The notes under the pieces were generated by a model that worked only from the letters and a program-made list of their open reading frames with translations, was not told the origin of the DNA and searched no databases. Shown one piece after another: positions 27,049 to 36,232 of a DNA stretch of 64,000 nt (positions within the stretch are counted from its first letter, which is position 1; the number at the start of each line of letters is the position of its first letter). The DNA comes from Gammaproteobacteria bacterium (GTDB lineage Bacteria; Pseudomonadota; Gammaproteobacteria; JACKNK01), in contig JACKNK010000001.1 in assembly GCA_024234955.1 (NCBI GenBank), positions 868,001 through 932,000 of the forward strand, read 5' to 3'. Position numbers and translations under genes: made by a program.

Positions 27049-28392
27049 TTATGCCCGGCGGCGGGGATCGAAGGCTTCCCGGACCTGATCGGCAAACAGA
27101 TTGGCGGCAAGCACCAGGGTAAACATGAACGCAAAGGCCGCGCTCAGGGACCACCACACCACCGGCTCACGCGCCAGTTCCAGACGCGCCGCGTTGATCA
27201 TGTTCCCCCAGCTTGGCGTGCTCGGGTCAACGCCGACGCCGACGTAGGACAACACGGCTTCCGCAAGCACCAGGGCGCTGAAATCCAGGGTCACCTGAAT
27301 CAGCACGATATGCATCACATTGGGTGCGATGTGCCGCGACAGGATGCGCAACGGGCCGACACCGGCAGCGCGTGCGGCTTCCACATAATCCGCTTCGCGC
27401 AGTTTCAGGGTTTCGGCGCGCAACAACCGGCACAGCCCGGTCCATGAGGTGACCCCCAGGATCACGCACAGAAACAGCAGACGGAGGTCGGCGCGACTTT
27501 CCAGGGAATCGAACCACTCCGGATGGTTGCTCATGGTGACCTGCATCATCAGTACCGCCGCCGCGATCAGCAACACCGACGGGATCGAACTGAGGGTGGT
27601 GTAAAGATACTGGATCAGATCATCGACCCACCCCCGGAAGTAACCCGCTGCAATGCCGAGGACCATCGCCAGCGGCAACATCACCAGGGTGGTAAGCAGG
27701 CCGATCATCAGACCGGTGCGAACACTCTTGAGACTGAGATAGAGCACGTCCTGACCGACCTTGTCGGTGCCAAAGACGTGATACCCATCGGCCCATTCGC
27801 GCAACACCCCGATCATCAGCGCCATGACCAGCAAGGTTCCGAGAACGCGCCGCATGGGGAACCCGTCCGAACCGAGACGACGACGCCATATCAGCATCAC
27901 AACTGCGATTGCCAGCCAGAGCGCGACGGCCTTGGCGATACCCAGCAGGGCCCGGTCGCGCAGATCCGCGTTGCGTTGCTGCGCGGGAGCGCCCAGATGC
28001 GCACCGCCGTAGCGCAGACGCGGTGCGGCACGCACGGTATTCCCGTCTTTATCGGTCATGGATTCCAGGCTCGCCGAGTGTGTGGCCAGCGGCGCCGAAT
28101 AGGTCGTTTCCGTGCGATCACGCAAATCGCTCAGGCAAAGATCGAGCACACTGACGACGGCACCCCGATCGCTCGTCAGATGAACCGAATCGAGCAATCC
28201 GATGCCCACGTAAGCCATCAATACCAGCGCCGCGACCATGCCCGTCCCGCTGCGCCCGACCTGCCGCCACGGCGCACGCAGATGCGGCTGGCGGCGCACA
28301 TAAGCGATGGTCAGCGCCACCGCCAGGACCAGCAACCACAGCAGGTAGTCGGTCCATAACGGCGCGAGTTGCCACGCGCTCGCCCCGCTCAT
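27049..28392 (-). CDS. ABC transporter permease (OppC/DppC-like) with long N-terminal extension
   Basis: A 447-residue permease. The standard binding-protein-dependent permease domain occupies about residues 195-445: FGTDKVGQDVLYLSLKSVRTGL near 205, EAA loop LREADYVEAARAAGVGPL near 335. The first 190 residues add two or three membrane spans and a roughly 100-residue hydrophilic loop, so it is much longer than usual OppC (about 300). It overlaps the OppB-like gene start by 4 bases. Its partner genes and the lipoprotein upstream suggest an oligopeptide-type importer. Confidence 0.87.
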   Translation of the reverse strand: MSGASAWQLAPLWTDYLLWLLVLAVALTIAYVRRQPHLRAPWRQVGRSGTGMVAALVLMAYVGIGLLDSVHLTSDRGAVVSVLDLCLSDLRDRTETTYSAPLATHSASLESMTDKDGNTVRAAPRLRYGGAHLGAPAQQRNADLRDRALLGIAKAVALWLAIAVVMLIWRRRLGSDGFPMRRVLGTLLVMALMIGVLREWADGYHVFGTDKVGQDVLYLSLKSVRTGLMIGLLTTLVMLPLAMVLGIAAGYFRGWVDDLIQYLYTTLSSIPSVLLIAAAVLMMQVTMSNHPEWFDSLESRADLRLLFLCVILGVTSWTGLCRLLRAETLKLREADYVEAARAAGVGPLRILSRHIAPNVMHIVLIQVTLDFSALVLAEAVLSYVGVGVDPSTPSWGNMINAARLELAREPVVWWSLSAAFAFMFTLVLAANLFADQVREAFDPRRRA

Positions 28393-29363
28393 AACCGCAC
28401 CCGAGGATCGACCAGGGTGTAAGCGATGTCCGTCAACAGCAACCCGAGGATGTAGAGCACCGCACCGAGAAACACCATTGCGCGCACGATCGCAAAATCC
28501 TGGGCCTGAATGCCTTCGATGGTGTAACTCCCCAAGCCTGGGATACCGAAGAACGACTCCATGATCAGGCTGCCAAGAAACAACAAGGGCAGCAGCACCA
28601 CCGCCCCGGTCAGGATGGGAATCAGCGCGTTGCGCAGCACATGGCCGACCAGCACCTGCGCCTCGCCCAGGCCCTTGGCGCGTGCGGTACGCACATAGTC
28701 CTTGCCGATCTCTTCCAGGAACAGGCTGCGATACCAGCGGACCCCGGCGCCAATCCCGGCGATAACGCCGACCGCGATCGGCAGAACCAGGAATCGCCAG
28801 GCTTCCCAGCCATCGACGTAACCGGAAATCGGCGCGAGCCGCATCAACTTACCGAACAGGTACTGCCCGGCGATGATGTAGAACAGGCTGGACACCGACA
28901 TCAAGGCGACCAGCCCGATCTGACCCAGCCAGTCCAGAACGCTGGCACGGAACAGCACGATGCCCAATGCCAAGGTCACATTCAGCAACAGACCGATCAC
29001 GAAGGTCGGTACCGCCAGCGCAAGGCTGGGTGGCGCCCGTTGCCGGATGTCGTCGGCAATCGCGCGCCCGCTGTCCGCCTGACCGAAATCGAACACGAAC
29101 AGGCGAATCGACTTGGTGAAAAACAGCGTGTCCGTGACCCGTTCGATGCCGTCACGCCCGGCGTTGTAGAGCAGCGGACGGTTGTAGCCGCGTTCGCGTT
29201 TCCAGGCTTCGACGGCCTCAGCGGTGACGCGCTTGTTACCCAGATGCGCACGCGCCATGTCGTCCGGGGAATTGACCAGGAAGAACAGCGCAAAGGTCAG
29301 CAGATTCACCCCGATCAGGATTGGTATCGCGTAAAGAAGACGGCGGATCAGATAGGCGCCCAT
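28389..29363 (-). CDS. ABC transporter permease (OppB/DppB-like)
   Basis: The start ATG 29363 (MGAYLIRRLLYAIP) gives 324 residues. An in-frame extension would read through an inverted-repeat element and is unlikely. The N-terminal span leads into FFLVNSPDDMARAHLG, where family members have a similar Asp-Asp-ALGP-type segment. Later spans and an EAA loop (RTARAKGLGEAQVLVGHVLRNALIP) follow. It forms the second permease pair with the 447-residue protein. Confidence 0.9.
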   Translation of the reverse strand: MGAYLIRRLLYAIPILIGVNLLTFALFFLVNSPDDMARAHLGNKRVTAEAVEAWKRERGYNRPLLYNAGRDGIERVTDTLFFTKSIRLFVFDFGQADSGRAIADDIRQRAPPSLALAVPTFVIGLLLNVTLALGIVLFRASVLDWLGQIGLVALMSVSSLFYIIAGQYLFGKLMRLAPISGYVDGWEAWRFLVLPIAVGVIAGIGAGVRWYRSLFLEEIGKDYVRTARAKGLGEAQVLVGHVLRNALIPILTGAVVLLPLLFLGSLIMESFFGIPGLGSYTIEGIQAQDFAIVRAMVFLGAVLYILGLLLTDIAYTLVDPRVRL

Positions 29364-29391
29364 CGTCAGCACCGCCCCCCGTATGCGTCCG

Positions 29392-29464
29392 GTAGGAGCG
29401 GCTTCAGCCGCGATCGATATTTTGCGAAATCCCAATCGCTGATCGCGGCTGAAGCCGCTCCTGC
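29392..29464. repeat. REP-type inverted repeat
   Basis: Two arms containing TAGGAGCGGCTTCAGCCGCGAT and its reverse complement face each other across about 27 bases. The core GTAGGAGCGGCTT recurs at 32580-32644. Such REP doublets are common between genes in Pseudomonas-like and other gammaproteobacteria. It sits between the binding-protein gene and its permease, where it could reduce downstream expression or stabilise mRNA. Confidence 0.85.
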
Positions 29465-29484
29465 GGGGACGTTGCGGATGCGGT

Positions 29485-31590
29485 TCATGCCTCCTCCACG
29501 CCGACGCGCCGTTCGCGTTGCCGCAACGCCCACCATCCCGGTGCGACCAACACCAGCAGGCCGATCAGCAAGCCCGACAGCGGCCACAGCACCGGGCGAT
29601 TCCAGGCGCCAGTGGCCGCCGCGCGCGCCTCGGCGTCGACGCGCTGATATTTCAGGGTATTTCGTGCGATCAGATTCGGTTTGACGTTGTACAGCCAGGC
29701 ATGGTTGAGACGGAACTCGACCGGGTGGAAACCGAACAGCCAGGGCACGTCCTCGCGCAGGATGCCGACCATGCGATCGATCACGGCCTGCCGGTCATCC
29801 CCGTTGGGCAGGTCCTTCATACGTTCGAACAAGGCATCGAACTCCGGATTCGCGTAATTGGCCGCATTCTCGCCACCGTGCGCCGCCTTGCCATTGGGCC
29901 CATAGAACAGGAACAGAAAATTTTCCGGATCGGGGTAATCCGCATTCCAACCCCATTGGAACAACTGCGCCTGACCTTTGCGCATCTTGTCCTGAAAACG
30001 GTTGTAATCGGTATCGCGCACCACCAGGCGAAGACCCAGTTTGGCGATCTGCTTGCGCCACCAGTCCAGCATGGCCTTGCTGTCGGGGCCGCTGCTGGCG
30101 GCGGCATCGAGATACAACAGCAGGGGCTTGCCGGTCAGCGGATCGACCCCGTCGGCATAGCCGGCTTGTGCGAGCAGCTCCCTGGCCTCCGCCAGGGCGC
30201 GCCGTTGGGGATGTCCATCGACCCATTCATGGGTCATCGGATTGATCCCGGCCTCGCCTTCGCGATACCCCGCTATGCCCGGCGCCAGAGGACCTTGGGC
30301 CGCGATGCCGCGTCCATTCCGGAAAATCGCGATGAACTCCTCGTAATCCACGGCGATGGCCAGTGCCCGGCGCAGCAGACGCGCGGACTCGGCATCACCG
30401 CCCACCACCGGATCCAGCCAGTTGAAACCGAGATAGAAGATGCTCGATTCGGTCTCGGTTTGGAGCTTGATGCCTTTCGCCTGCATCGCCTCGGTCACTT
30501 GCACATCCCCGCTGGCGCCAATCGCCACCGCGCTGTCGAAACTGTCCGAACTGATCCCGGAATGGTCGTACCAGCCTTGCAGAAACTTGCCCCAGTAAGG
30601 AATCGATTCCTTCTCCAGGGTGTACACCGCTCGATCGATGAACGGCAGCGCCTTGCCAGCGTCGGCCAGCAGATCCGGCGGCCCTGCCACCGGGTAGGTC
30701 TCGCCGTGCCAGTTCGGGTTCCGCGCCAGGGTGATCCGCCGGTTCGGATCGCTTTCCAGCAGCAGATACGGCCCACTGCCTATGGGGTGGGTGTCGAGAC
30801 TCAGATTGCGTTCCGCCATCCCCGGCCGGGCGTAGAACCGGTCCGCCTCCCAGGGAATAGGGGCGAAGAACGGGGTCGCCAGCCAATAGATGAATTGCGG
30901 GTAGCTGCCGTCGATATGGATCCGCAGCGTGTATCGATCCACCACCTCGGCACCAGCCAGGGGGAACTGTCGCAAGTCCAGCCAACCTGCCCGGCCCTGC
31001 TTGGCCCAGGCCGCTTCCAGGGTGTCCCGATACGCCCCCAGACCAGTGATGTACTCCGACATCAAGCCGTATATCGGCGAGGCCAGCGCCGGATGCGCGA
31101 GTCGTTTGATCTGATAAACCAGATCCTCCGCAATCAACTCCCGATCAGGCTGAGCGAGCAGACGCGCCGGATCGAGCAGATCATCGACGCTCCCGTTATC
31201 GGCAAAGGCCGGATGCGGCTGATAGCGCACCCCCTTGGGAATGCGTATTTCGTACACCGTCTGCGCCGGCTTTACATCGCCCCAGACCTCATAGCCGGAC
31301 GCACTCAGCGGACGCACTGTCGGCATGCTCGCGCTGAGCGCCGGCATCAGTTGATGCGGGCGTTTGAGGTAGTGGTATTGCAGCGGCGGCTCGTAGATCT
31401 GGCTGATGAAAATCCACTCGTTGGCGGCATAGGAACGCGCCGGGTCCAAGTGCTTGGGCGGGTCACGAAAGGACGTATACAGTGTGTTCGCAACGCGCGG
31501 ATCGCCCGGATATGGATCGTTCCAGGCACGCTCTCCGCAACCGGCGAGCAGCACGCAAACGCAGAGGATCAGAGACCGTAACGGGAACAT
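29485..31590 (-). CDS. Solute-binding lipoprotein of peptide ABC transporter (SBP family 5) with C-terminal membrane anchor
   Basis: The start ATG 31590 (MFPLRSLILCVCVLLAGC) gives 701 residues. The lipobox LAGC puts Cys at residue 18, so it is an outer- or inner-membrane-anchored lipoprotein. The body is an OppA-like family 5 binding protein: RIPKGVRYQP near 125, GSGPYLL near 255, an FLGFNW block near 385 and WNADYPDPENF near 550. Unusually, the C-terminus ends with a hydrophobic span (LLIGLLVLVAPGWWAL) and a short basic tail, so it may be anchored at both ends. It is the first gene of the cluster with two permeases. Confidence 0.88.
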   Translation of the reverse strand: MFPLRSLILCVCVLLAGCGERAWNDPYPGDPRVANTLYTSFRDPPKHLDPARSYAANEWIFISQIYEPPLQYHYLKRPHQLMPALSASMPTVRPLSASGYEVWGDVKPAQTVYEIRIPKGVRYQPHPAFADNGSVDDLLDPARLLAQPDRELIAEDLVYQIKRLAHPALASPIYGLMSEYITGLGAYRDTLEAAWAKQGRAGWLDLRQFPLAGAEVVDRYTLRIHIDGSYPQFIYWLATPFFAPIPWEADRFYARPGMAERNLSLDTHPIGSGPYLLLESDPNRRITLARNPNWHGETYPVAGPPDLLADAGKALPFIDRAVYTLEKESIPYWGKFLQGWYDHSGISSDSFDSAVAIGASGDVQVTEAMQAKGIKLQTETESSIFYLGFNWLDPVVGGDAESARLLRRALAIAVDYEEFIAIFRNGRGIAAQGPLAPGIAGYREGEAGINPMTHEWVDGHPQRRALAEARELLAQAGYADGVDPLTGKPLLLYLDAAASSGPDSKAMLDWWRKQIAKLGLRLVVRDTDYNRFQDKMRKGQAQLFQWGWNADYPDPENFLFLFYGPNGKAAHGGENAANYANPEFDALFERMKDLPNGDDRQAVIDRMVGILREDVPWLFGFHPVEFRLNHAWLYNVKPNLIARNTLKYQRVDAEARAAATGAWNRPVLWPLSGLLIGLLVLVAPGWWALRQRERRVGVEEA

Positions 31591-31700
31591 GGCCCTGGAT
31601 TGTAGGCCGGTCTGCGCAGACCCGGCTTGCAAAGGTCCGTCACACCCCCGTCATCTGCTATCCTTCCCCGCTTTCAAACCACAGCGTATTTGGGTGAATC
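31591..31700. other. Divergent intergenic region between binding-protein gene and fabI
   Basis: A 110-base region that must hold both divergent promoters. I saw no -35/-10 pair with proper spacing on either strand. Confidence 0.35.
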
Positions 31701-32489
31701 ATGGGATTTCTGGCCGGCAAGCGCGCCCTCATCGTGGGCCTGGCAAGCAACCGTTCAATCGCTTGGGGCATTGCCCAGGCCATGCATCGTGAAGGCGCCG
31801 AACTGGCCTTCACCTATCAGAACGAGCGCCTCAAGGATCGCGTCGGGGAAATGGCCGCATCGCTCGGCTCCGACATCCTGATCCCCTGCGACGTCGCCGA
31901 TGATGCGCAGATCGCTGGGGTCTTCGAAGAACTCGGCAGGCACTGGGATGGCTACGACATCCTGGTCCACTCGGTCGCCTTCGCGATCAAGGAACAGCTC
32001 GCCGGGCGTTATATCGACAACGTCACCCGCGAAGGCTTCCAGATCGCCCACGACATCAGCTCATACAGCTTCACCGCGCTTGCCAAGGCCGGCCTGCCGA
32101 TGATGGACGGTCGTGCCGGCTCGCTAATCACGCTGAGCTACCTGGGCGCCGAACGCTCCGTGCCGTTCTACAACGTCATGGGTCTGGCCAAGGCCAGCCT
32201 GGAAGCCAACGTGCGCTACATGGCGGCCGACCTCGGCCCGGACAACATCCGCGTCAACGCCATCTCCGCCGGTCCGATCCGGACCCTGGCCGCCGCCGGC
32301 ATCTCCAATTTCAAGCGTCTGCTCGACTACAACGAAAAGGCTGCACCGCTGCGCCGCAACGTGACCATCGAGGAAGTCGGCAATGTCGGCGCCTTCATCG
32401 GCTCCGATCTCGCCTCCGGCGTGACCGGCCAAGTGATCTACGTGGACGGCGGTTATTGCAGCACCGCGATGGATTACAGCCAGGCCTGA
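31701..32489 (+). CDS. fabI: Enoyl-[acyl-carrier-protein] reductase (NADH)
   Basis: A 262-residue FabI that performs the last step of fatty-acid elongation. Motifs present are the N-terminal MGFLAGKRALIVGLASNRSIAWGIA, SVAFA near residue 93, the catalytic SYLGAERSVPFYNVMGLAKASLEANVRY region (Y-x6-K) near 148-175, and AGPIRTLAAAGI near 190. The size and motif spacing match triclosan-sensitive FabI. It is a single-gene plus-strand unit ended by a strong terminator. Confidence 0.97.
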   Translation: MGFLAGKRALIVGLASNRSIAWGIAQAMHREGAELAFTYQNERLKDRVGEMAASLGSDILIPCDVADDAQIAGVFEELGRHWDGYDILVHSVAFAIKEQLAGRYIDNVTREGFQIAHDISSYSFTALAKAGLPMMDGRAGSLITLSYLGAERSVPFYNVMGLAKASLEANVRYMAADLGPDNIRVNAISAGPIRTLAAAGISNFKRLLDYNEKAAPLRRNVTIEEVGNVGAFIGSDLASGVTGQVIYVDGGYCSTAMDYSQA

Positions 32490-32513
32490 CCTCGGTCCAA
32501 CGCCAGTTCCATC

Positions 32514-32552
32514 AACGGCGGCACCTTCCCGGGTGCCGCCGTTCTTGTTTTT
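32514..32552 (+). terminator. Rho-independent terminator after fabI
   Basis: A perfect 12-bp stem (32514-32525 with 32532-32543) with a 6-base loop, followed by CTTGTTTTT, 25 bases after the fabI stop. Confidence 0.93.
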
Positions 32553-32579
32553 GTCCGCCGGTAAATCCGAACATTTTCG

Positions 32580-32644
32580 ATAGGAGCGGCTTTCGCCGCG
32601 AAGTGCCCACAACCGGGGCCGATCGCGAAGGAAGCCGCTCCTAC
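32580..32644. repeat. REP-type inverted repeat
   Basis: TAGGAGCGGCTTTCGCCGCGA faces TCGCGAAGGAAGCCGCTCCTA across about 22 bases. It has the same core as the element at 29392-29464. It lies between the fabI terminator and the MscS-family gene. Confidence 0.85.
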
Positions 32645-32767
32645 GGGCAACCCGGCTGGTACTCGGCGTCATTCGGTGGCCTTTTGCCATCCGCCTCGGG
32701 CGGTTAGCATCCGGGCAGTCCTCCCATTGATTGCGCCACCACAACCGCAAGAAAAACGATCGTTGTC

Positions 32768-34492
32768 ATGCCTGTATTCAGATCCACCCTGCGCCGCCTT
32801 CTCTTGATCCCGCTGCTTGCCGTCACCTTCTTTGCCCAGGCCGAGGAGTCGACGGGCGAATCGAACGCCTCAGCCGTCGCTCCGGAATTGATCTCGCCCC
32901 GCGCGACCATGGCCACCTTCCTGCATGCGATGAACGACATCGGTCGCGGCCAGCCAGGTCGCATCGACGATGCGGTGATGACGCTCGATCTCTCCAACGT
33001 GAGCCCGCTGGTCCGCCGCGAACGCGGTGAAGACCTCGCCTGGATGCTGCTCGATGTCCTCGATCGCACCCGCAAGATCGATCTGGACCGGATTCCGGAG
33101 GACACCCGCAACGGCAACTGGCTGTTCGAACGTTACCGCGCCGGAAGCGTCACCATCACCCGACAGGCCGACGGCAGCTGGCTGTTCTCCAAACGCACCA
33201 TTGCCGATCTCCCGGCAATGTCCGACGAAGTCTCCGGCCTCGCGCGCCGGGTCGGTGGCGACGATCAACGTGCGAATCAGCCCCTGCACCTGCGGTTGCG
33301 CGACGCCCTGCCCGGCTACATGAAGGCCGCACCGTTTCTGCTTGAGAACTGGCGCTGGCTGGCTTTGTTCGTCCTGATCGTGCTTGGCGTGCTGCTCGAC
33401 CGTATCGTGTCCTGGTTCCTGGCCGCGTTCGTGCGGCGTTATCGACAACGTTCCAGCACGTATCAGGACGTCCGCGACCGCATGTTGCGACCGCTGGGAC
33501 TGATGGCGATGGCAGTGCTCTGGTGGGTCGGCGTGAACCTGCTCGGCCTGCCCGAGCAGGCGCTGCTCGTTCTGCTGGTGGCGGTCAAATTCCTTGCCGG
33601 CATCTCCGCCGTCTGGACCGCTTATCGCCTCGTCGATCTGCTCACGGCCTGGATGCGTAAACGTGCCGCCGCCACCGAGAGCACCCTGGACGATGCGCTG
33701 GTGCCGTTGGCGCAACGCAGCTTCAAGATCTTCGTGACCGTGATCGGCGCGGTGTTCGTCGCCGACAACATGAACATCGACATTTCCAGCCTGCTTGCCG
33801 GTCTCGGCCTGGGCGGTCTGGCCTTCGCGCTGGCCGCCAAGGACATGGTGCAGAACCTGTTCGGCTCGATCACCGTGCTGCTCGACCGCACCTTTTCGGT
33901 TGGCGACTGGATCGTCACCGAAGGCGTCGAAGGCAGCGTCGAGGAGATCGGTTTTCGCAGCACCCGGGTCCGTACCTTCTACAACTCCGTGGTCACGCTG
34001 CCGAACTCGGCATTCATCACCGCCAGCGTGGACAACATGGGCAAGCGCCGCTATCGCCGCCTGAAGACCACCCTGGGCCTGACCTACGACACCCCGCCTG
34101 AGCACATCGAGGCCTTCTGTGAGGCGCTGCGGGAACTGGTTCGTCAGCACCCCTACATGCGCAAGGATTACTTCCAGATCTACTTCAACGACTTCGGCGC
34201 CGCCTCCCTGGATGTCCTGGTCTACGTATTTTGGGAAACCCCGGACTGGTCCACGGAGCTGCGCGAACGTCAACGTTTCCTGCTCGACATACTGCGCGTC
34301 GCCAAGGACATGAACGTCGAATTCGCGTTCCCGACCCAGACCCTGTACCTCCGGGACGAGCACGGGTGGCAGGCGCCGCAAGGTGCCGGGAATGACGAAG
34401 AAAGCGCCCTGGAAATGGGTCGAGCGACCGGTCACAAGATTGCAGCGGCACAGGGAAATGCGGGCGCGCCGAAGCCGCCCGTGCGTTTCTGA
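32768..34492 (+). CDS. MscS-family mechanosensitive ion channel
   Basis: A 574-residue protein. A signal peptide (first about 25 residues, ending FAQAEE) and a roughly 150-residue periplasmic region come first. Membrane spans follow near 200, 250 and 280, then the MscS core: pore helix GLGLGGLAFALAAKDMVQNLFGS near 340-362, then DRTFSVGDWIV and the beta domain with VTLPNSAFI. It would relieve turgor or gate ions on membrane tension. It is much longer than E. coli MscS (286) because of the N-terminal domain. It converges on the truncated kinase gene 37 bases later. Confidence 0.92.
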   Translation: MPVFRSTLRRLLLIPLLAVTFFAQAEESTGESNASAVAPELISPRATMATFLHAMNDIGRGQPGRIDDAVMTLDLSNVSPLVRRERGEDLAWMLLDVLDRTRKIDLDRIPEDTRNGNWLFERYRAGSVTITRQADGSWLFSKRTIADLPAMSDEVSGLARRVGGDDQRANQPLHLRLRDALPGYMKAAPFLLENWRWLALFVLIVLGVLLDRIVSWFLAAFVRRYRQRSSTYQDVRDRMLRPLGLMAMAVLWWVGVNLLGLPEQALLVLLVAVKFLAGISAVWTAYRLVDLLTAWMRKRAAATESTLDDALVPLAQRSFKIFVTVIGAVFVADNMNIDISSLLAGLGLGGLAFALAAKDMVQNLFGSITVLLDRTFSVGDWIVTEGVEGSVEEIGFRSTRVRTFYNSVVTLPNSAFITASVDNMGKRRYRRLKTTLGLTYDTPPEHIEAFCEALRELVRQHPYMRKDYFQIYFNDFGAASLDVLVYVFWETPDWSTELRERQRFLLDILRVAKDMNVEFAFPTQTLYLRDEHGWQAPQGAGNDEESALEMGRATGHKIAAAQGNAGAPKPPVRF

Positions 34493-34529
34493 CGACACGC
34501 GTCGGATCGCGACCGGGACAGATTGGCGA

Positions 34530-36164
34530 TCACCGGTTTTGCAGCCAGCGCCCCAAAGCGTCCGCCAACGCTTCACGAGTCAGCGGCTTCGACAGGAAAT
34601 CATCCATGCCAGCAGCGAGGCAGACGTCGCGATCCTCAACCGTGGCGTTGGCGGTCAGTGCGATGATGGGCACATGCGCGTTCGCGTCCATCTCGGCCTC
34701 GCGTATCTGCCGGGTCGCGGCCAATCCGTCCAGCACCGGCATGCGCACATCCATGAGGATCAGGTCGTAATCGGCCACTGCCGCCATGGCCACGGCCTCC
34801 GCGCCATTCTCGGCTTGATCGACTTCCACGCCATGAGGCTTGAGCATGGCGAGGGCAACCATTCGGTTGGTCAACACATCCTCGACCAGCAAGATCCGCT
34901 TACCCGCCGTTGAGGATGCCGCTTTCGGGGCCTCCCCCGGCACGGCTTGAGAGGGCTTCGACCCGACCTCGCCCAGGGGAAGATCGAGATCGATACGGAA
35001 GATACTGCCCTGCCCCGGGACGCTCTCGAAATCCAGCTCCCCGCCCATCAGTTCGGTCAGTCGTTTACTGATCGTCAAACCCAGGCCCGTCCCGCCATAA
35101 CGCCGGGTGGTCGAGCCATCGGCTTGTGAAAACGCCCTGAACAGGCGCTCGCGGGCATGTTCGTCAATGCCTATCCCCGAGTCCTGCACCTCGATGCGAA
35201 GATGCGCCTTAACGCCTTGCGCCGCCGCGCAAGCCACACGCAGGGCGATTGCACCCTTCTCGGTGAATTTGACCGCGTTGCTGAGCAGGTTGAGCAGGAT
35301 CTGGCGCAGACGCAGGGCATCGCCGATGAAGTCGTCCGGGCACGCCTCGGCCATCTCGATGGTCAGCGTCAGACCTTTGTCCTCGGCCTGCGGGCGCAGC
35401 AGATGAACCACCGCTTCCAGACTGCGACGCAGCCCGAACGGGGCCACCTCCAGTTCGATCTTTCCCGCCTCGATCTTCGAGAAATCGAGGATGTCGTTGA
35501 TGATGCGCAGCAGGGTATGACCTGATTGATCAATCAGATCCGTGAGGTGTCGCTGTTCTTCATTGAGATCGGTGTCGGAAAGCAGTTGGGTGACCCCCAA
35601 CACCCCGTTCATCGGGGTCCGAATCTCATGACTCATGGTGGCGAGGAATTCGCTCTTGGCGCGACTCGCCGCCTCTGCCTGCTCGCGTGCATCAACCAAC
35701 TCCTGCTGTGCTGCCTTGGCCTGGGTGATGTCCCGAACAATGCCGCTGAAGAAACGCTCATCACCGATCTGCATGCCGCTGATGGTGAGGTCGAGCGGGA
35801 ATACGGTTCCGTCCTTGCGCAGACCCCGGACTTCGCGCCGTTTTCCGATCACGGTCTCATGCGACCGACCGACACGTCTGAGGTATCCGTCGTGCTCCGA
35901 CTGATATGGTTCCGGCATCAACATCTTTACGTTGCGACCGTGCACTTCCTCGGCTTCATGGCCAAAGATCCGCTCCGCCGCCGAGTTGAAGTCGGTAATC
36001 CGACCTTTGGCATCGATGATGATCAGGCCGTCGGCCATCGTCGCGAGAATGGTGCGATAGCGGACTTCGCCCGCCTGAGCTTCCCCCGCGATGTCGCTGA
36101 GCTCGCGCTGGCTGGAAAGCAGGCTGTCGCGCATCTCCTCGAAGGCCTCGGTGGACCGGCCCAA
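34530..36164 (-). pseudogene. Hybrid sensor histidine kinase/response regulator, N-terminus removed at prophage border
   Basis: The remaining frame encodes about 544 residues: a PAS domain (TILATMADGLIIIDAKG near 40 to 165), HisKA with the phospho-acceptor SHEIRTPMNG near 205, HATPase with NLLSNAVKF and YGGTGLGLTISKRL, and a receiver domain with DLILMDVRMPVLDG. Upstream of the PAS, only a short HAMP-tail-like stretch (STEAFEEMRDSLL) remains. A TAG stop at 36173-36171 then follows, and there is no plausible start or sensor/membrane region. The prophage begins here, so it most likely inserted into this gene; the 5' part should lie at the far prophage end outside the window. Confidence 0.85.
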
Positions 36165-36232
36165 ATTATTCTAACTCGGTGCTCAAATTCCGTTGTTCTC
36201 GGTGGTTGGGCGGACCTAAATAAATTGGCTTG
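36165..36232. other. Prophage left terminus
   Basis: AT-rich stretch between the broken kinase and gene D. The 7-mer CTCGGTG occurs at 36175-36181 and 36198-36204, 23 bases apart in direct orientation. That is what transposase end-binding repeats could look like, but the match is short and unproven. Confidence 0.4.

Noticed and set aside
29392..29464. Inverted repeat as a terminator between binding-protein and permease genes
   Set aside because: No T-tract on either side, and the same core recurs elsewhere, so it is a REP element.
31627..31664. TTGCAA and TATCCT as fabI promoter
   Set aside because: Spacing of 26 bases is far from the 16-18 needed for a sigma-70 promoter.
32870..34576. 568-codon minus-strand frame opposite the MscS-family gene
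   Set aside because: Low-complexity His/Gln/Asp-rich translation, characteristic of an antisense frame.
36147..36153. Third CTCGGTG, just left of the prophage border
   Set aside because: It lies in kinase codons (S-T-E) that match the family, so it is host sequence and chance.
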